Shown here in pieces: positions 26,659 to 39,983 of a stretch of 64,000 nt of DNA. A model generated the notes under the pieces. The model worked only from the letters and a program-made list of their open reading frames with translations. It was not told the origin of the DNA and ran no database searches. This DNA comes from Psoroptes ovis (lineage: Eukaryota; Arthropoda; Arachnida; Sarcoptiformes; Psoroptidae). Location: contig PQWQ01000003.1 of assembly GCA_002943765.1 (NCBI GenBank), positions 3,161,501-3,225,500 on the forward strand, written 5' to 3'. How positions within the stretch are numbered: position 1 is the first letter of the stretch; each line of letters opens with the position of its first letter. The translations under genes were made by a program, and so were the position numbers.

Positions 26659-26738
26659 TCTGGTTGCCCATAAAGTTTAGACGACTTTTAACATCCATTC
26701 CAATGCATCTGATGGTTGAAAACTTATTGGACAACCAA
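26659..26738. mobile_element. Mariner-like miniature inverted-repeat element
   Basis: The left end tggttgcccataaagttt (26661-26678) pairs imperfectly with the right end; the complement of 26719-26738 reads tggttgtccaataagttt after its first bases. The ends are about 80 nt apart and resemble mariner-type termini (TGGTTGTCC..AAAGTTT). A TA precedes the left end (26657-26658); a right-hand TA is not obvious. No protein is encoded. It is a different subfamily from the copy at 8879-8959. Confidence 0.6.
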
Positions 26739-27280
26739 AGAAAATCAAAGAAAAAAATCGTAACAAAATAACACATTTGTTCCCATATCATTCATTCATT
26801 TTATCATTCATTCCATTATTTCAGTACAAATGTATTGAATTTATAAATTTTTAAATTTGAAAATTTAAAAATAAAGAAAAATGAATGAAAAATAAAGAAA
26901 AATGAACTAAATTGAATGGTGAATTATGTGAAAATGAACCCAAGAAGAATAAGAAGTGAAAAAATGCAAAAATTTCATTTTGGAATTGGATTGAATTGAT
27001 TTGAATTGAGTGAAAATATATTCTTTGTGCATATCCTATGTGAAGAATAAGAATGAATAATAAGAAAAAGTACAGAAACGAAGGAGAGAATCAAAGAAAA
27101 AGTTATTTTCACTGTATTACTTTGTATTATCCTTAAGATCTTCTTTATTTCTTGAATAATTTTTTGGAATATTTCTTTAAAATATTCTTTCAAATATTCT
27201 TCTAGATTATCTCTGAAAATTATTCTTTGTTAAATTATTTTAATTCTTTACTTTTCTTTATCATAACTGTTATTATTCTT

Positions 27281-27338
27281 CGCCAATGCTTCAGCAATGC
27301 TTTGCCAATGCTTCACCATTGCTTTATCAATGTTATCG
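27281..27338 (+). repeat. Degenerate 11-12-nt tandem repeat
   Basis: Successive variants of gccaatgctt(ca/t) occur five times (cgccaatgctt, cagcaatgcttt, gccaatgctt, caccattgcttt, atcaatgtt). Confidence 0.7.
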
Positions 27339-28500
27339 CTATTGTTGTTTGTTGCTGTAATGGCTGTTGATGCTGCTGTTGTTGATGTTTGTTTGTTTGA
27401 AATTCTTGTGTCAAACTACAGCAGCAACACAAGAGAGAAAACATTTAAAAATTTGAATGAAAAAAAAGAAAATTTTCTTAAAGTAAAAAATATGAAAAAA
27501 AAATCTAAAAAATAAAAATCTTTTATCACCATTCGTTTATTCAAGATTTCAAGCTTATTTTTACATTATTTTTTCCATCCATTTTTCCATTATTCGTTTC
27601 CACGCTGGTTTATCAAATTTCATTAATACATGGCCTTCGGTGTTTTCTTGTTTGTTCTTCGGGTGTTCATAGGTCTTATTTAATCCTTGTTGTTCATTGT
27701 TGTTGTTGTTGTTTGAAACATTTACATTCAATTCATTCAATTCTATTCGTTTATCAGCATCATTATTATATTCGTAAAGAAAATAATGGAAATCTCTCTT
27801 TCAGCGATCATTGATTGTGTTTTGTTGATGTAAAATGTTTCGTTTTTTGAAAATAGATATTTGTTGACCTCGAATAGATTTAAAAATGTAAGAAATTTCA
27901 GATAAAAAAATTCGTTTACTTTAAGAAAACTTGGAATAAAAATAAGAAAATGTTTATCTCAATTCTTCGATCGTCATTTGAATATAATCAAAGATAAGAA
28001 AAGAAATGAGAAAAATATTTAATGATTTTGAATGTTTTCTAGATTTCTAAACATCTCAACATTCATTATTCTTTCAATCATTGAATCCTTGTTTTTCTTA
28101 TTTCTGATATTCATTTAATATGATGATATGCGTAGCAAATTCACGTACACACGAATCAAGAATCAAACAAGAATAATTTTTGATATTTTATTGATCATAT
28201 ATTCGCTTTATATTCATCGAATATATTCATTCGTTTATAATGATGCAAATTATACTCTCAAATGTGCATCAAATATATCTGAAAACGAATCCGATATGTA
28301 CCGAAATTCAAATTACAAATTCTGTCTGAATAATTTTGAATTGGAGAATCGTACAACAAAACTGAACAAAGAAAAAAACGAAAAACAAAAAAAATGCCAA
28401 AGGTGATTGTGTTTGATGAAATCGTATATGATATACATTGTATATGATATACATTTTAATACAATGTTACATGATAATAATAATAATGATGATGACAAGA

Positions 28501-28532
<32 letters not shown>

Positions 28533-31500
28533 GATCACAGTATTAATACTATCACAATAATAATAATAATAATAACGATGATGATTCCTTGGTATCCATA
28601 ACCTTCGAATATTTATTGGAAAAAAATGATAATAATTGTAATAACAATTGTAATAGTAACAGTGATTATAATAATATTAATATTCATTGTAATATCAATG
28701 TGTATTCGTGTATTCGGTGTGTTTGAATTTGTAATTTGGTTTTATTTTGTTTCAAATTTTTAATTTCATATTGAAAATGATAATAAAAATGATATTGACT
28801 TTGATATCGGTTGAATTCTGTGTTCATTTACTAATTTTATATTTGATTTTATTTAATTTTATTTCATTTTTTCGATTTTCTTTGAAAATATTCATGGTTT
28901 CATTTACTAAAATTCCCCATTTTAACATTTGTTTCAATTTGTATCCCTACTATGCTTTTAATCAATGAATTTTCAATCTATTTTTCATCATTATTATTTT
29001 TATAATAATGATATGTGGAGATACTACAGAGATTATCCATGTTTTTTTTCAATTGTGAGGAGAAAAATATTTTTAAAAAAGAAAAAAATTCAAGTCTCGT
29101 ATCGATTTCGTGATATAAATTTTCATTTGGAACATTCATTTTTTTTTCAATGAATTTTTCAATGAAAAATTTGTAATATTTCTTTTGAATTCAAATTCAA
29201 ATTCAAATTGGAAAAAAATTCCTGTATATTTTCTCCTATTCAAAATTCAAAATTAAGAATATTAAAAATTCAATGTAATAATGGAATGAATTCATTTTTC
29301 TTGGTTCAATTTCAATTCAATCGAAATATCAATGAAATATCGGAGGAGAAAAAATGCCATATTTCTGACGGTATCCAAGCTCTCAGTGTATTTCAGCACT
29401 GTCGTTGCCAGCACTGGATTCGTTGTTTCATAGAGAAAAATGTATAAATTGGATTGAAATGATAATCATTGATTTGTAATGTAATTTTGTAATTAATTAC
29501 AATATCATTGCATTACGATTTGGATTTGATTGAAATTGAATTTCAATGTTCAATGATAAAATATTTGATATTTTATCTAAATTTGAAACAAATTAATTAT
29601 ATGATTTCGGAAATTCATGAATGAATATTTCCTATGTTTTTCAATAATCTTGAAATCCATCTTCATCATCCGTCTATCCATATCTCTTTTGTTGTATTTG
29701 TGTCCCTCGTGACATATCCATTTGCCTATCAATGAATATTCATTTGTCAATTTTCATTTAGCTGGAAATCCATTGGTTGTTATTATCTAAAGAACATTGA
29801 ACATTATGCATATTTGATAATCAACATGCACCAAACAAAAACCAAAATTCGAAATTAATTGTAGGTTTTAAAATATTTCAATTTTTGTTCATTTTAAATG
29901 TCATTCATTTGAATCAATTTAATAAAATTCATTGATTCAATTTCACACCATAATTTGACAAAGACATGTTGTTCGTGTGATTAGTGTGACAAAATATTGA
30001 AATTTCATTTTATCACCAAGATAAAATAACGAAATCACATGAAAAAATTTGAATTTTCTTTGACTTTGAAGAAAAAATCAAATTGAATTCGCCTTTTCTT
30101 TTTTTTCTGAATAACTGAAACAAGATTCACTGATTTAGTTTTCTTATTTTCTTTAAAAAAATATCTCCCTAAATTTTGCCTTTGTTTTCTGTGTCCTTGT
30201 ACTATATCTATTTACTACACTAGTTCCTTGTTTTTGTTTTTCGCCAGAAAAATTCAAACGAAATTTAAATTTTTTTACGCTCGAAGCTCATTCCTCTGTA
30301 AAACTTTCTGTTCAGAAATCACTGAATTACTAATCAAAAATTCTAAATTTCGCACCAAGGAACTGAGAAAAAAAGTCTTTGAAATTGTATGGTATAAAAT
30401 TAGCCAAAATCAAAGCATCTGACACAGATTTTTCAATGCTTGTTCGCTTGATATTTCAATGCTTTGATCAAGATTTATCACAGAAAACATCAATTTGAAA
30501 CAAAAATAAATTTTAAATTGTGAAATAAAGGAATCGAATAAATCAAATTCGATTGAAAATTCAATTCAAGTGACAACATTGAAACGTATTTGTAGCAAAA
30601 TTGTCAATGAAGAACTGAAGAATTCACAGAAAAAATACCAAAAATCCATAGAATTCAATGAACTCATTACATACTAAAACTTATGAACTCATCTATGAAC
30701 CATAGCTACAGATGTTCATTTCATATTGAGTTACTGAATTACATAATGATTATCATTATTATCAATATTATTATTAGCATGGAAAAAAAATTGCCAATGG
30801 CAATATACATTTATCAATTTATTCATATCATTGAACGAAAATGAATGAAAATGTTTCAATTTATTTCATTCATTTGTCGATGAGAATATTTTCGCCATTT
30901 TTTCTCATCAAATATGTACAAATTGTGAGCCGAAAGATGATTAAACGAATCATCATCATCATTAGAAACTAAACAACAACAGCACCATATCATATCAATG
31001 ACACCCAAAACAACACATCAAAAACCATTTCGAATAGATGAAATTCATACATTCATACATTCATAGATGTAAAATGTTTCATTTTCATTTTGTTTTTTTT
31101 TTGTTATTTATTTATTTTTGCTCTTCATTTATCTATCGATATTTTGTATATTTATGCCAAACACAATAATGATTCAATGGTTAATGTAATTTTAATCATT
31201 CAACGATTTGAGAAATAAATTGATGATCGAATACGAATAACTTTCGATATTGAAAATCAAATGAACATTATGTTTGTTCGTTCATTCATTTATTTATTTG
31301 AATTTATTGGATGTATTTGATGTAATGAATGAATGAATGAATATAATGAAAATTAAATGATGATGATACTGATACTGATGATAATATTATAATGAGATTT
31401 CAATGTTTGTTAGTCGATATATTTATTATCTACTATTATTTTCTTTGCGCTTTGAGTTTTAAATTCTTGGTTTTGAATCAAAAATAACAAAAAAAACATT

Positions 31501-32137
31501 AAAATACAAATAAATAACCGAACAAATAAACTAAAACTCAAACTAATACTGAAATTAAACCAGAATTAAACGACCAAAGATACAACAAGATTGAAGACTA
31601 AAATTCCATTATCATTGGAATATTTTGAAATACAAAGACATGCATTTGCAAATGCAACGATATACGATGCATCTAAATATCTACAAACGATGAAATGCGT
31701 GATGAAACGATGCAACGACATGCGTAACCATTCAATGCCAGAAATCGTAACATTTGACGCATATTGTGTATGATTTGATTGGTGTGTGTGTGTGTGTGCA
31801 TTGCATATGATGATTTTCTATGATTTCATTTTAAATTTGAATAATAATAATGATGAGAAGAACAAGAATTGAATGAATTCTTGTCAAATATTTTTTTTCA
31901 TATATTTTTGAATTGAAAAATGCAATGAAAAATATAAAAAAATGTTTGTTTGATAACAATTTTTTGATAACAAACAATTTGATTTTGAAAAACACAACAG
32001 AAACACAAACGAATCAAAATTCAATTGTCAAAAATGAAATTTTTCTCCGTTCATTTAAATGGTACACGATTCACCAGTGGCACACAATTCTCGGGTCCAA
32101 TATTTTTCTGGTGCAATCGTTCTAGGGTTGTGTAAAT

Positions 32138-32155
32138 GCAGCAGCAGCAGCAGCA
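32138..32155 (+). repeat. (GCA)6 microsatellite
   Basis: Six GCA units followed by degenerate CAG/CAC/CAT triplets. No coding frame with a domain surrounds it. Confidence 0.9.
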
Positions 32156-35100
32156 CCAGCATCCAGCAGAAGCATCACCAAAGAATATTTTTTTTTTTAT
32201 TTTCAATCACAATTTCAATGGCCTAAATTTGGGTCATTCATTTTTTTTCAAATTTTTTATTTGAAAATTATTTATTTATTTATTTATTTTTTTTTTCATT
32301 CATTTTCATAAATGAAAACAATATGAATGAATTCATTCATATATTTTGCTTGGTATTCGGAAATTTGAATTAATTTTGAATATATTAAATTTAAATTTTG
32401 CTGAATTCAAATTGAAAATTTGAAAAAATGGAACAGTGGAAAACATTTCCGAATTGAAATCAAATACTTTTCAATTTTTAAATTATTTTAAATTGAAAAA
32501 AAAATGAAATAATAATATGAAATTATTTTCGAAATAATTGAATTTTTCAATTGAATTCTGGACATCATCATCATCATCATCGAATTGGCCTTTGGAATCA
32601 TTGAAAATTTCTGAAATTTTATTAAAATTTGAATAAATATTTGATGTAAATGTTTTTCATAAAAATTTATAAATCAATCATGTTCACACACACGAACACC
32701 CACACACAAACACACACACACAGCTGCATCATTTTGAATTGTTTTGCCAATTTTCTTTGTCTTCTATCATTTTTTATCATTGGACTTACATCATTGGCCT
32801 CTATCGTTGCCCAAAAACCTATGAATGATTGATAGAATGGAAAACAAACAAATGATGATGATGATGATGATGATGGACAAAATGTAGTTTACTTTTGTTG
32901 TCCATAGATATTCAATGGAAATTATCATCCTCTGCATCGTATGCAAACATACAAACATTTTACAAATGTTCTCAAATGTTTCAGTGTGAAAACAAGAAAA
33001 AAGGAAATCGGTCACCATTGGTAACCATTTGAAAGTTTAAAAATTTGATAATAACACTGTTATCATCAGTAAACTGAGTGTTGAACTGAATGTTTTTGAA
33101 AAAATTTAAAAGTTTTCTCCATTTTCATTGTTTTCAGTGTTTGTTAGTTTGTTTGCCCGGTTACTCGTTTGTCTGGTATTTCGGCAGTTTGTTTGTTTGT
33201 TTGCTTCGGGTAAATATCACCAGTGTAAGATGTTCCCATTCTTTTGTTTCTTCTTCTTCTTTTTTTAAATTCTTCGGCATAATTTAAAATTTCTAGGCCC
33301 GAAAATTTGTTGTTGTTGTAAGCCATGAACACATATCAATGTGTTTCTTCTTGATTTTTCTTCTTAAAATTCTGAATTTTTCCGAGAAAAAAGTTGACGA
33401 ATAAATACCGGAAAAAAGTTTCGCACAAACTTTGAAAAAAAAAATCAATGGAAATATACGAAATATCAAGAATTGTTATTATCATTTGCTTATGCCAATG
33501 ATACATAGAAAATGATCGAGATAACAGCCTTAACAATGACGAGCATTCAAGAAGATTATTTCGAAAAAAGCGAAAAACTTTCTCTTCATTTTCACACTGA
33601 AAAATTGACATTAACCAAAGGTCAGAAAAGATATGAGAAAAGAAAAATGGGAAAAACTTTGAATGATCATAATAATAATATGGTGATATATGTCTCCATG
33701 ATAGTAATCATGATGCTAATGATGATACTGATGATCTGTGATGATGGTTCGGATGATGATGTTGATGATGGTCTGTGATAATGATGTTGTGTGCTGGAGC
33801 AATGAAATCAAAGATGATATAAATCTAAAGACGAAATTTGCTTGAAGAAAATGACTTTTTGAATTAGTTTTTTTTGCTTATTATTTTGCTTGTATTTGCA
33901 CTATCAAAGCTTGAAGAAAAGAAATGATAATCAAAAAAATGCCTTCAAATAATCAAATGATCAACGAACCAGATGATAAGTTTTAGGCATTTCTTCTCTG
34001 ATTCTGTGATTAAATATTCCATGATGATGTATGCTTTGAGAAATCAAATTTCTCTGTGTGTGAATGTATTTGTTGAATAAATAAATGAAATTAATATAAG
34101 AATGAATCTTGAACAAATAATAAGAAGAAAAATCCATGATTTATTTCTTTATTTGAATTTTTACAATTTGAATATTATCAGATAAAAATATGAATGAATA
34201 TTGCCATTTTTTTTCGTCGCTGTTGCTTTAATTTCCTTTTGCTAATATAAAAACTAATAGTATTTAATCATAAAGCACTTAGATAAATAATTGAAATCGT
34301 AAAAGTAAATAAACTAAGCAAATAATGAAATCATGAATATATTCAGTGAATTTCAAGGTGAATCTCCAAATCATATTCATTATGATGAATCATGAATATG
34401 ATGAGGAAGATTCGCATCTTTATTTATCATAATCATCAATGATATTGTCATTGAATGTTGACCAAACATCGTATCGATTGGACAACAAGACAAAATTTTT
34501 CATTTTTCTTGTTTTCAGGATTACAAAATGTCATTCAATCATAATAATTTTTCAAAGATCAAACGTGTATTTTAGCTGGTCATCAAATTTTTTCAATGAC
34601 ACAGCAAAGTTTTAAAATATGGCTACATTTACTTGATTATTCTGGTCACATTCGAGCAATTATTGAATGGACAGTTATTCGGATAGAATTTCGACATTTT
34701 TTTGGACCATTGTTCGTGTTCAAAATCAATCATATATCATCATCTATTTTTAATATTTTTAATGTTTTAAAAAATATATTTTAGACTGTTTTAGACTCTC
34801 TCTCTCTCTCTTACTCCACGCTGTGGAATAACAATTGAAATAATGAAATTCAATTATATATTTTGTACATTGTACATTGATTATTATTGATATATTAATG
34901 GATGATGATCATAATGATGATAATGATAATGATTATGAACCCGAAATTGAAGAAATTTAGGTCAAATTCATTTTCAATAATTTTTCGTTTTCAATGTTTT
35001 TCAATATTTCTAAAAATAAAAATTAATGATAATTGGTCATCATCATCATCATCATCATGATCATCAGAAAATGATTCAGACCCAATGATTCAATGATTCA

Positions 35101-38100
35101 GTATTGAATCAAATAGAATAGAAGCACTGGAAACATTGCGATTGTACCCAAAACATTCATTCATTCATTAAATGAAAATTGTTTGTGTTTCAAAATCCAT
35201 AGGGATCTTTGGAATGATGATGATGATGATGCTGGGAAAACACGAAACAACAAACAAAACAAAACCAAAATAAGCGTACCAACATCGTCGATGGCTGCTA
35301 TTGTCTGTTCGTAATGATTCAATTGAATGAATGAATTCATGAATTAAAACCAATGAATCAATGAATCGAAACCAATGAATGAATTCGGAGAATTCAAACC
35401 GAAGACGGAGACAAACAAGGCCAAAGACCCAAGGACCAATACGATATTTCTTCATTTCAATAACCATTGTTTTTCAATAATCTCATTTTTCTTCATTCAT
35501 TCATTTATTGAATTCATTGATATCCATTTGTTCATTGACATTCAATATTCATTTTCCCTTGAAACAAATATAAAAAAAATAACCAAGATGCAACGAATAA
35601 GCCAAAGGAGCAAAGAATCAAATCTGATCATCAATGGATTGCCATTGTGCTCCTTCTTAAAACAGACTCTTGGATTTAAGTTCGGCCAAAAATTAACAGC
35701 TTAAACAGCTCGGTTTATTCCAAACAGTAAGTTTTAATTTATCATTGCGATGATATTACAAAACAAATGCGACAATTTACTAAGATATAAATCGCGAATA
35801 TCATTGAAAAATGTGTCAAGATAGGAATATAAGCAAGCCTATCTTTAGTACTATCTGTATGATGGCTATTTAAATGTTTGCAAATGGACAATTTTTCAAA
35901 ATCAAATTATATCATTGATATTGCTCATTACACACTTGTTATTGTTGTCTTTCTGTCTTATTATTATCGTCTTGTCTTATTGTTATTGTTATTTCGATTA
36001 AAATGATGTAATTTTTTCGACAAATTAATCGATAATCGATAATTATTGTCATTTGTTTTCGATTTTAATTCGATATAATATGAATTATCAATTTTTCAAA
36101 AATACATTTCATTTCCAAATGGAGATATATGAATGAATTTAAAGACACATAGTGAGAATAAACAAAGACAGAAAAAAATTGTGTGAAATAATCATTCAAT
36201 GTTTTTTTTGTTGGTGAATTTTCTCATTGATCAATCATTATGATCGATTTATTGATTTTATTGATTTTTCAATCGTCTTACGATTGTCAAATAATAAGAC
36301 AAGAACCAAAAACCCGATGGAAACACATACACACAACACACAAAGTGTCATGCATCGCATGCATTTCCAATTATTCATCTCTAAAACTGATCAAGAAATA
36401 AATGAATTAATCAATTAATTATCATCAAGATTATTTTTATTATTGTTGAATAATATGCAATTCATTCAAATCAAAATCATTGATTAAGAATGATTATTCA
36501 TGGGTATTTTTATTAGAAATGAAATTCATTTTCAATCCAAATTTTGAATATTGAAAACATGAATTGAAAATCGATTTCTATCTTTTGAAATCCATTGAAA
36601 TAATTGTTGTTTAATACTGGATGGAATAAACAACATTCAAACTATTCAAGGTAGGAATAATGGAATGAAAAATGCTTTGTTTTCCATTATTTTGTCTATG
36701 AAACCGAATGTGACATCAAAATATTGACAAGTTCGAGATTCAAGGATTTTCTTCTTGAAACACAAATCAAATACTTGATTACCTTTTCAATACGAATCGG
36801 AGAAAATCTTGTTAAACAATCCACTTCGAGTGTAACATTGAAAAAATTGCAAGTTTTGATCCAGAACAAATCAACAGAACACTGAACAGATCAATCTTGG
36901 ATAAATCAATGTATAATGCCGTTGTATTTCATTTTGTTTTCGTTCATAGTGTTCATTCCAAACAAACATATTGTTTCAAATGTTTATTTGTTGTAATTTT
37001 AACAAACAAATCTTATCATTTATTCATCCATTATTTTCATTACTATTCGTATTAAAATGGATTGTCAAACAGTCAAACACATCGAACAGACACAAAGATA
37101 ATAACGTGATAATATAGAAAAAAGTTTCATCTCTATTCCAAATTTCATGGTTTCAGATTTATTCCAAAGAAATGGAATCAGAAAATTATGTAATTTCTTG
37201 ATGAAATTGATGGCCATAGCATCACAAAAAAAAACACAAGAAAAACATTATCAAAGTTGCTTTGAATGTCTTGAAAATGTTCCAAATTTGTTCAAATAAT
37301 GATAATAATGACAATGATTATATAAGAAACAAAGAACATCAAAAATTGGAAGCAAAAATGTTGTCAAATATTGAAAAGAAAATGATATTTTATTGTCATA
37401 ATCATTATTATTATTATTATTAATATTGAAAATTTTTTAGACACAATTTACCAATGAATTGAAGAATAAGAATGAGAAGAAATTAATGAAATTTATTGAA
37501 GAATTTAAGAAAAATTGTACCTATGAATTTCAAGGGTTGTTTTTGGTTTTGTTTCATTGTTTTTCATTGTGCTGCTTAAGCTTAAGAATTTGTGTTTTTG
37601 AATGAATGAATGAATGAATGTTTTACCAGTGACATTTAAATGAATTAATGTTTGAGTGAAATTAGAGTAGAAAGGAATACAAATTTAATAAAAATTCAAT
37701 ACATTAATTGAATATTTCATATGTAAATGCATGTATTTGTGTTCAGATCATAATAATTTTTCTTCATCTTTTACATGAAATATCAATGGGTAAAAGAAAT
37801 ATATTTTGTGAAGACGTTTCTCTTGAGAATTTTACGTTTTTTTTCAAAATTATGCATGATATTAATTGTAAATGATTGTTTTAAATATATTTTCATTTAT
37901 CATTCATTCATTTGTTCATGTTTCTTCATCAAATGTTTTTTTTTTGTTTCTTCTAATGAAATTATCATCAAATATGATTAAATTTTTTTTTTCGATGTTT
38001 TATCCATATTGAACAATAGATTTTTCGATAAATTCAATGATATTAATAATAAAAGACAAATATATGTACGATTATATGTGCATGATGTGATAGAAATGAA

Positions 38101-38128
38101 GGAATTATTATTATTATTATTAATCTAA

Positions 38129-39983
38129 TTAATTTGTCGATGTTGGTGTTGTTGTTGCTGCTGCTGTCATCATCGATGTATTGTCAGATGCTACTGATGT
38201 ATTATTATCATTATCAATGTTCATTGCTGTCGATGATTCTTCAATACCATTATTATTATTATTAATATTATCAACATTTTCAGATGTTGTTGATGATGAT
38301 ACTTGAGATGTTATGCTTGTTTTTGTGATATTATTATTATCATTTTTATTAATTACATTATCACCATTATTTGTCATTGTTGTTGATGTTGTTGAAGATG
38401 ATGAACATAATTTTTTATTCGGAATATTATCATTATCATTTTCAATATTACCATTTTCTTTACTCGATGAATTAATGCTTTGATCTTTGTTACTGTTGCT
38501 GCTATTGTTGTCAATATCATCACGCTGTGATTAATTAAGATAAAATTTTAATTAGTTTTTTTTTCATTAATGAATCGATGATGAGAATGATAATAAATAA
38601 AAAACTTACTTTTCTTTTGATCAAATGTGTTATATTGGTGATTGATTGTTTTTCTAATTTATTAAATTTATTTATTTTTTCACGTTCTTTTGCATCAACA
38701 TTATCAATATGATCTTTCAAACAACGGCCACTTTGTATTTGTTCTTTCATATCTTCAATTTTAAGCTGTATTTCCGGTATTAAACTTTCTAATTGTTGTG
38801 TTTCATATTCAATTTTTTCCTTCTCGAATGTGTCCATATTTGTTGTATCTTTTGCTTTTAAATTATTTATTCGTAATTTTATTACATTCAATGCATTTTC
38901 AAAACAAATATTTGATTTTTCTAAATCAAATGTTGATGGTTGTATGGTATTGTTGACATTAATTACTTTGAAAGAATACGCTAAACCCAGATAATGATAA
39001 GTAACGGCTATCAGACGATCATCCGGTTCCAATACTCGTTTACGATTTTCTAAACATTCATTCAACAATTCAATGGCACCATCTGGATTTTCCCAATCAA
39101 TACTGATTTCGCCTAATTTTTGTAATGCTTCAGCATAATTTAATGTTGTTTCTTTATTATCTAAATGTTTACTATAAATATCTTTGGCAGTTGTCAATAC
39201 TTCATAAGCTATTTCAATGTTTGATACATTATCTTCATCTTCATCGTCTTCATTATTTGATTTATCACCATTTGTTGTCGATGTTCCAGGAGTATTTTTC
39301 ATAGTTGAAGATGACGATGGTCCTTTTGATGTTGATGGCTGTTGTGCCATCATATCATTGTCAGTTTGTTTTTCATTGTCATCATTATCTTCACCATCAA
39401 CTTCTTCTTCATCATCGTCGTCATCATCTTCTTCATCACCATTATCATCTTCATTTTCTTTTTTTTCATCATTTTCATTAGTGTTATTGGCTCCTTCATC
39501 CTCACCACCATCTTCATTATCATCATTGTCCCCATCATCTTCACTATCAGGCTGATTTTCAACATTAACTATACCACCATCCATACCTTCTTCAAGACGT
39601 GAAGATTCATATAATGCAATACCATAATTAAGATATGCTTCAGCACATTCAAATGCACGCAGACCATATAAATGACCAAGAAATTCACATGCTGTTTCAA
39701 AACAAGGTACAGCTGAACGATAATCCGAAACAATCATATGACGTTTACCATGTTGCATGGATTGCAATGCTTCGGTTAGCAACTCTTTGTCTCTAATATT
39801 CAATTCAAAAATGAAAAATTAGTCAAATTCACCTAAATTAAAGATAATAGCTACTTACGGTCCTGAAAATTTATCACTACAAAATTTTGATGATGAACTT
39901 GATGATTCTGGTTGTTTGGATGATGAAGCTGCTGTTGATGCAGATGAAGATGCTTCTGTTGCGGTAGTCGATGTATTTTCCAT
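38129..39983 (-). CDS. NASP: NASP-like histone chaperone (SHNi-TPR protein)
   Basis: NASP family proteins bind linker histone or H3-H4 in the nucleus through tetratricopeptide repeats interrupted by an acidic tract. Three exons are proposed: 39860-39983, 38610-39790 and 38129-38524, joined by consensus sites (gtaagt donors; acceptors at 39792-39791 and 38526-38525). The sum is 1701 nt and gives 566 aa in one frame. The product has a Ser/Thr-rich N-terminus, a first TPR (about residues 45-90; KRHMIVSDYRSAVPCFETAC), a Glu/Asp-rich block (about 105-190), then the SHNi-TPR region (NYAEALQKLGEISIDWENPD and VTYHYLGLAYSFKV) and a polar Asn/Ser/Thr tail. Order and spacing match NASP/Hif1/Sim3. Its 5' end faces masquerade, 1.45 kb away. 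The first-exon frame relies on the Met at 39983; without transcript data the first acceptor could be shifted by a few nucleotides. Confidence 0.85.

Larger units (their letters stand above)
16996..38128. other. 21-kb AT-rich gene desert
   Basis: No gene can be supported here on either strand. It contains many ATC/TCA, AAT and TTG microsatellites, tandem arrays near 20284-20353 and 27281-27338, an A(29) tract, CA/TG runs (about 26060-26075, 31783-31798, 32684-32720) and one mariner-like inverted-repeat element at 26659-26738. A few short islands have higher G+C and coding-like composition (21901-22023, 24397-24555, 29345-29450, 31590-31773) but show no recognisable domain. It lies between the 5' ends/flank of the GABA-B gene and the 3' end of NASP, both on the minus strand, so it may hold GABA-B upstream exons or regulatory DNA. 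Confidence 0.5.

Noticed and set aside
28128..28406. 92-codon frame with a hydrophobic start and a few Cys, considered as a small secreted protein
   Set aside because: The frame is AT-rich, ends in a Lys/Glu/Gln run typical of chance frames here, and has no recognised family or upstream promoter features.
39217..39602. Long Ser-rich and Phe/Ile-rich plus-strand frames
   Set aside because: They are antisense shadows of the acidic tract of NASP, whose GAT/GAA codons read as TCA/TTC on the other strand.
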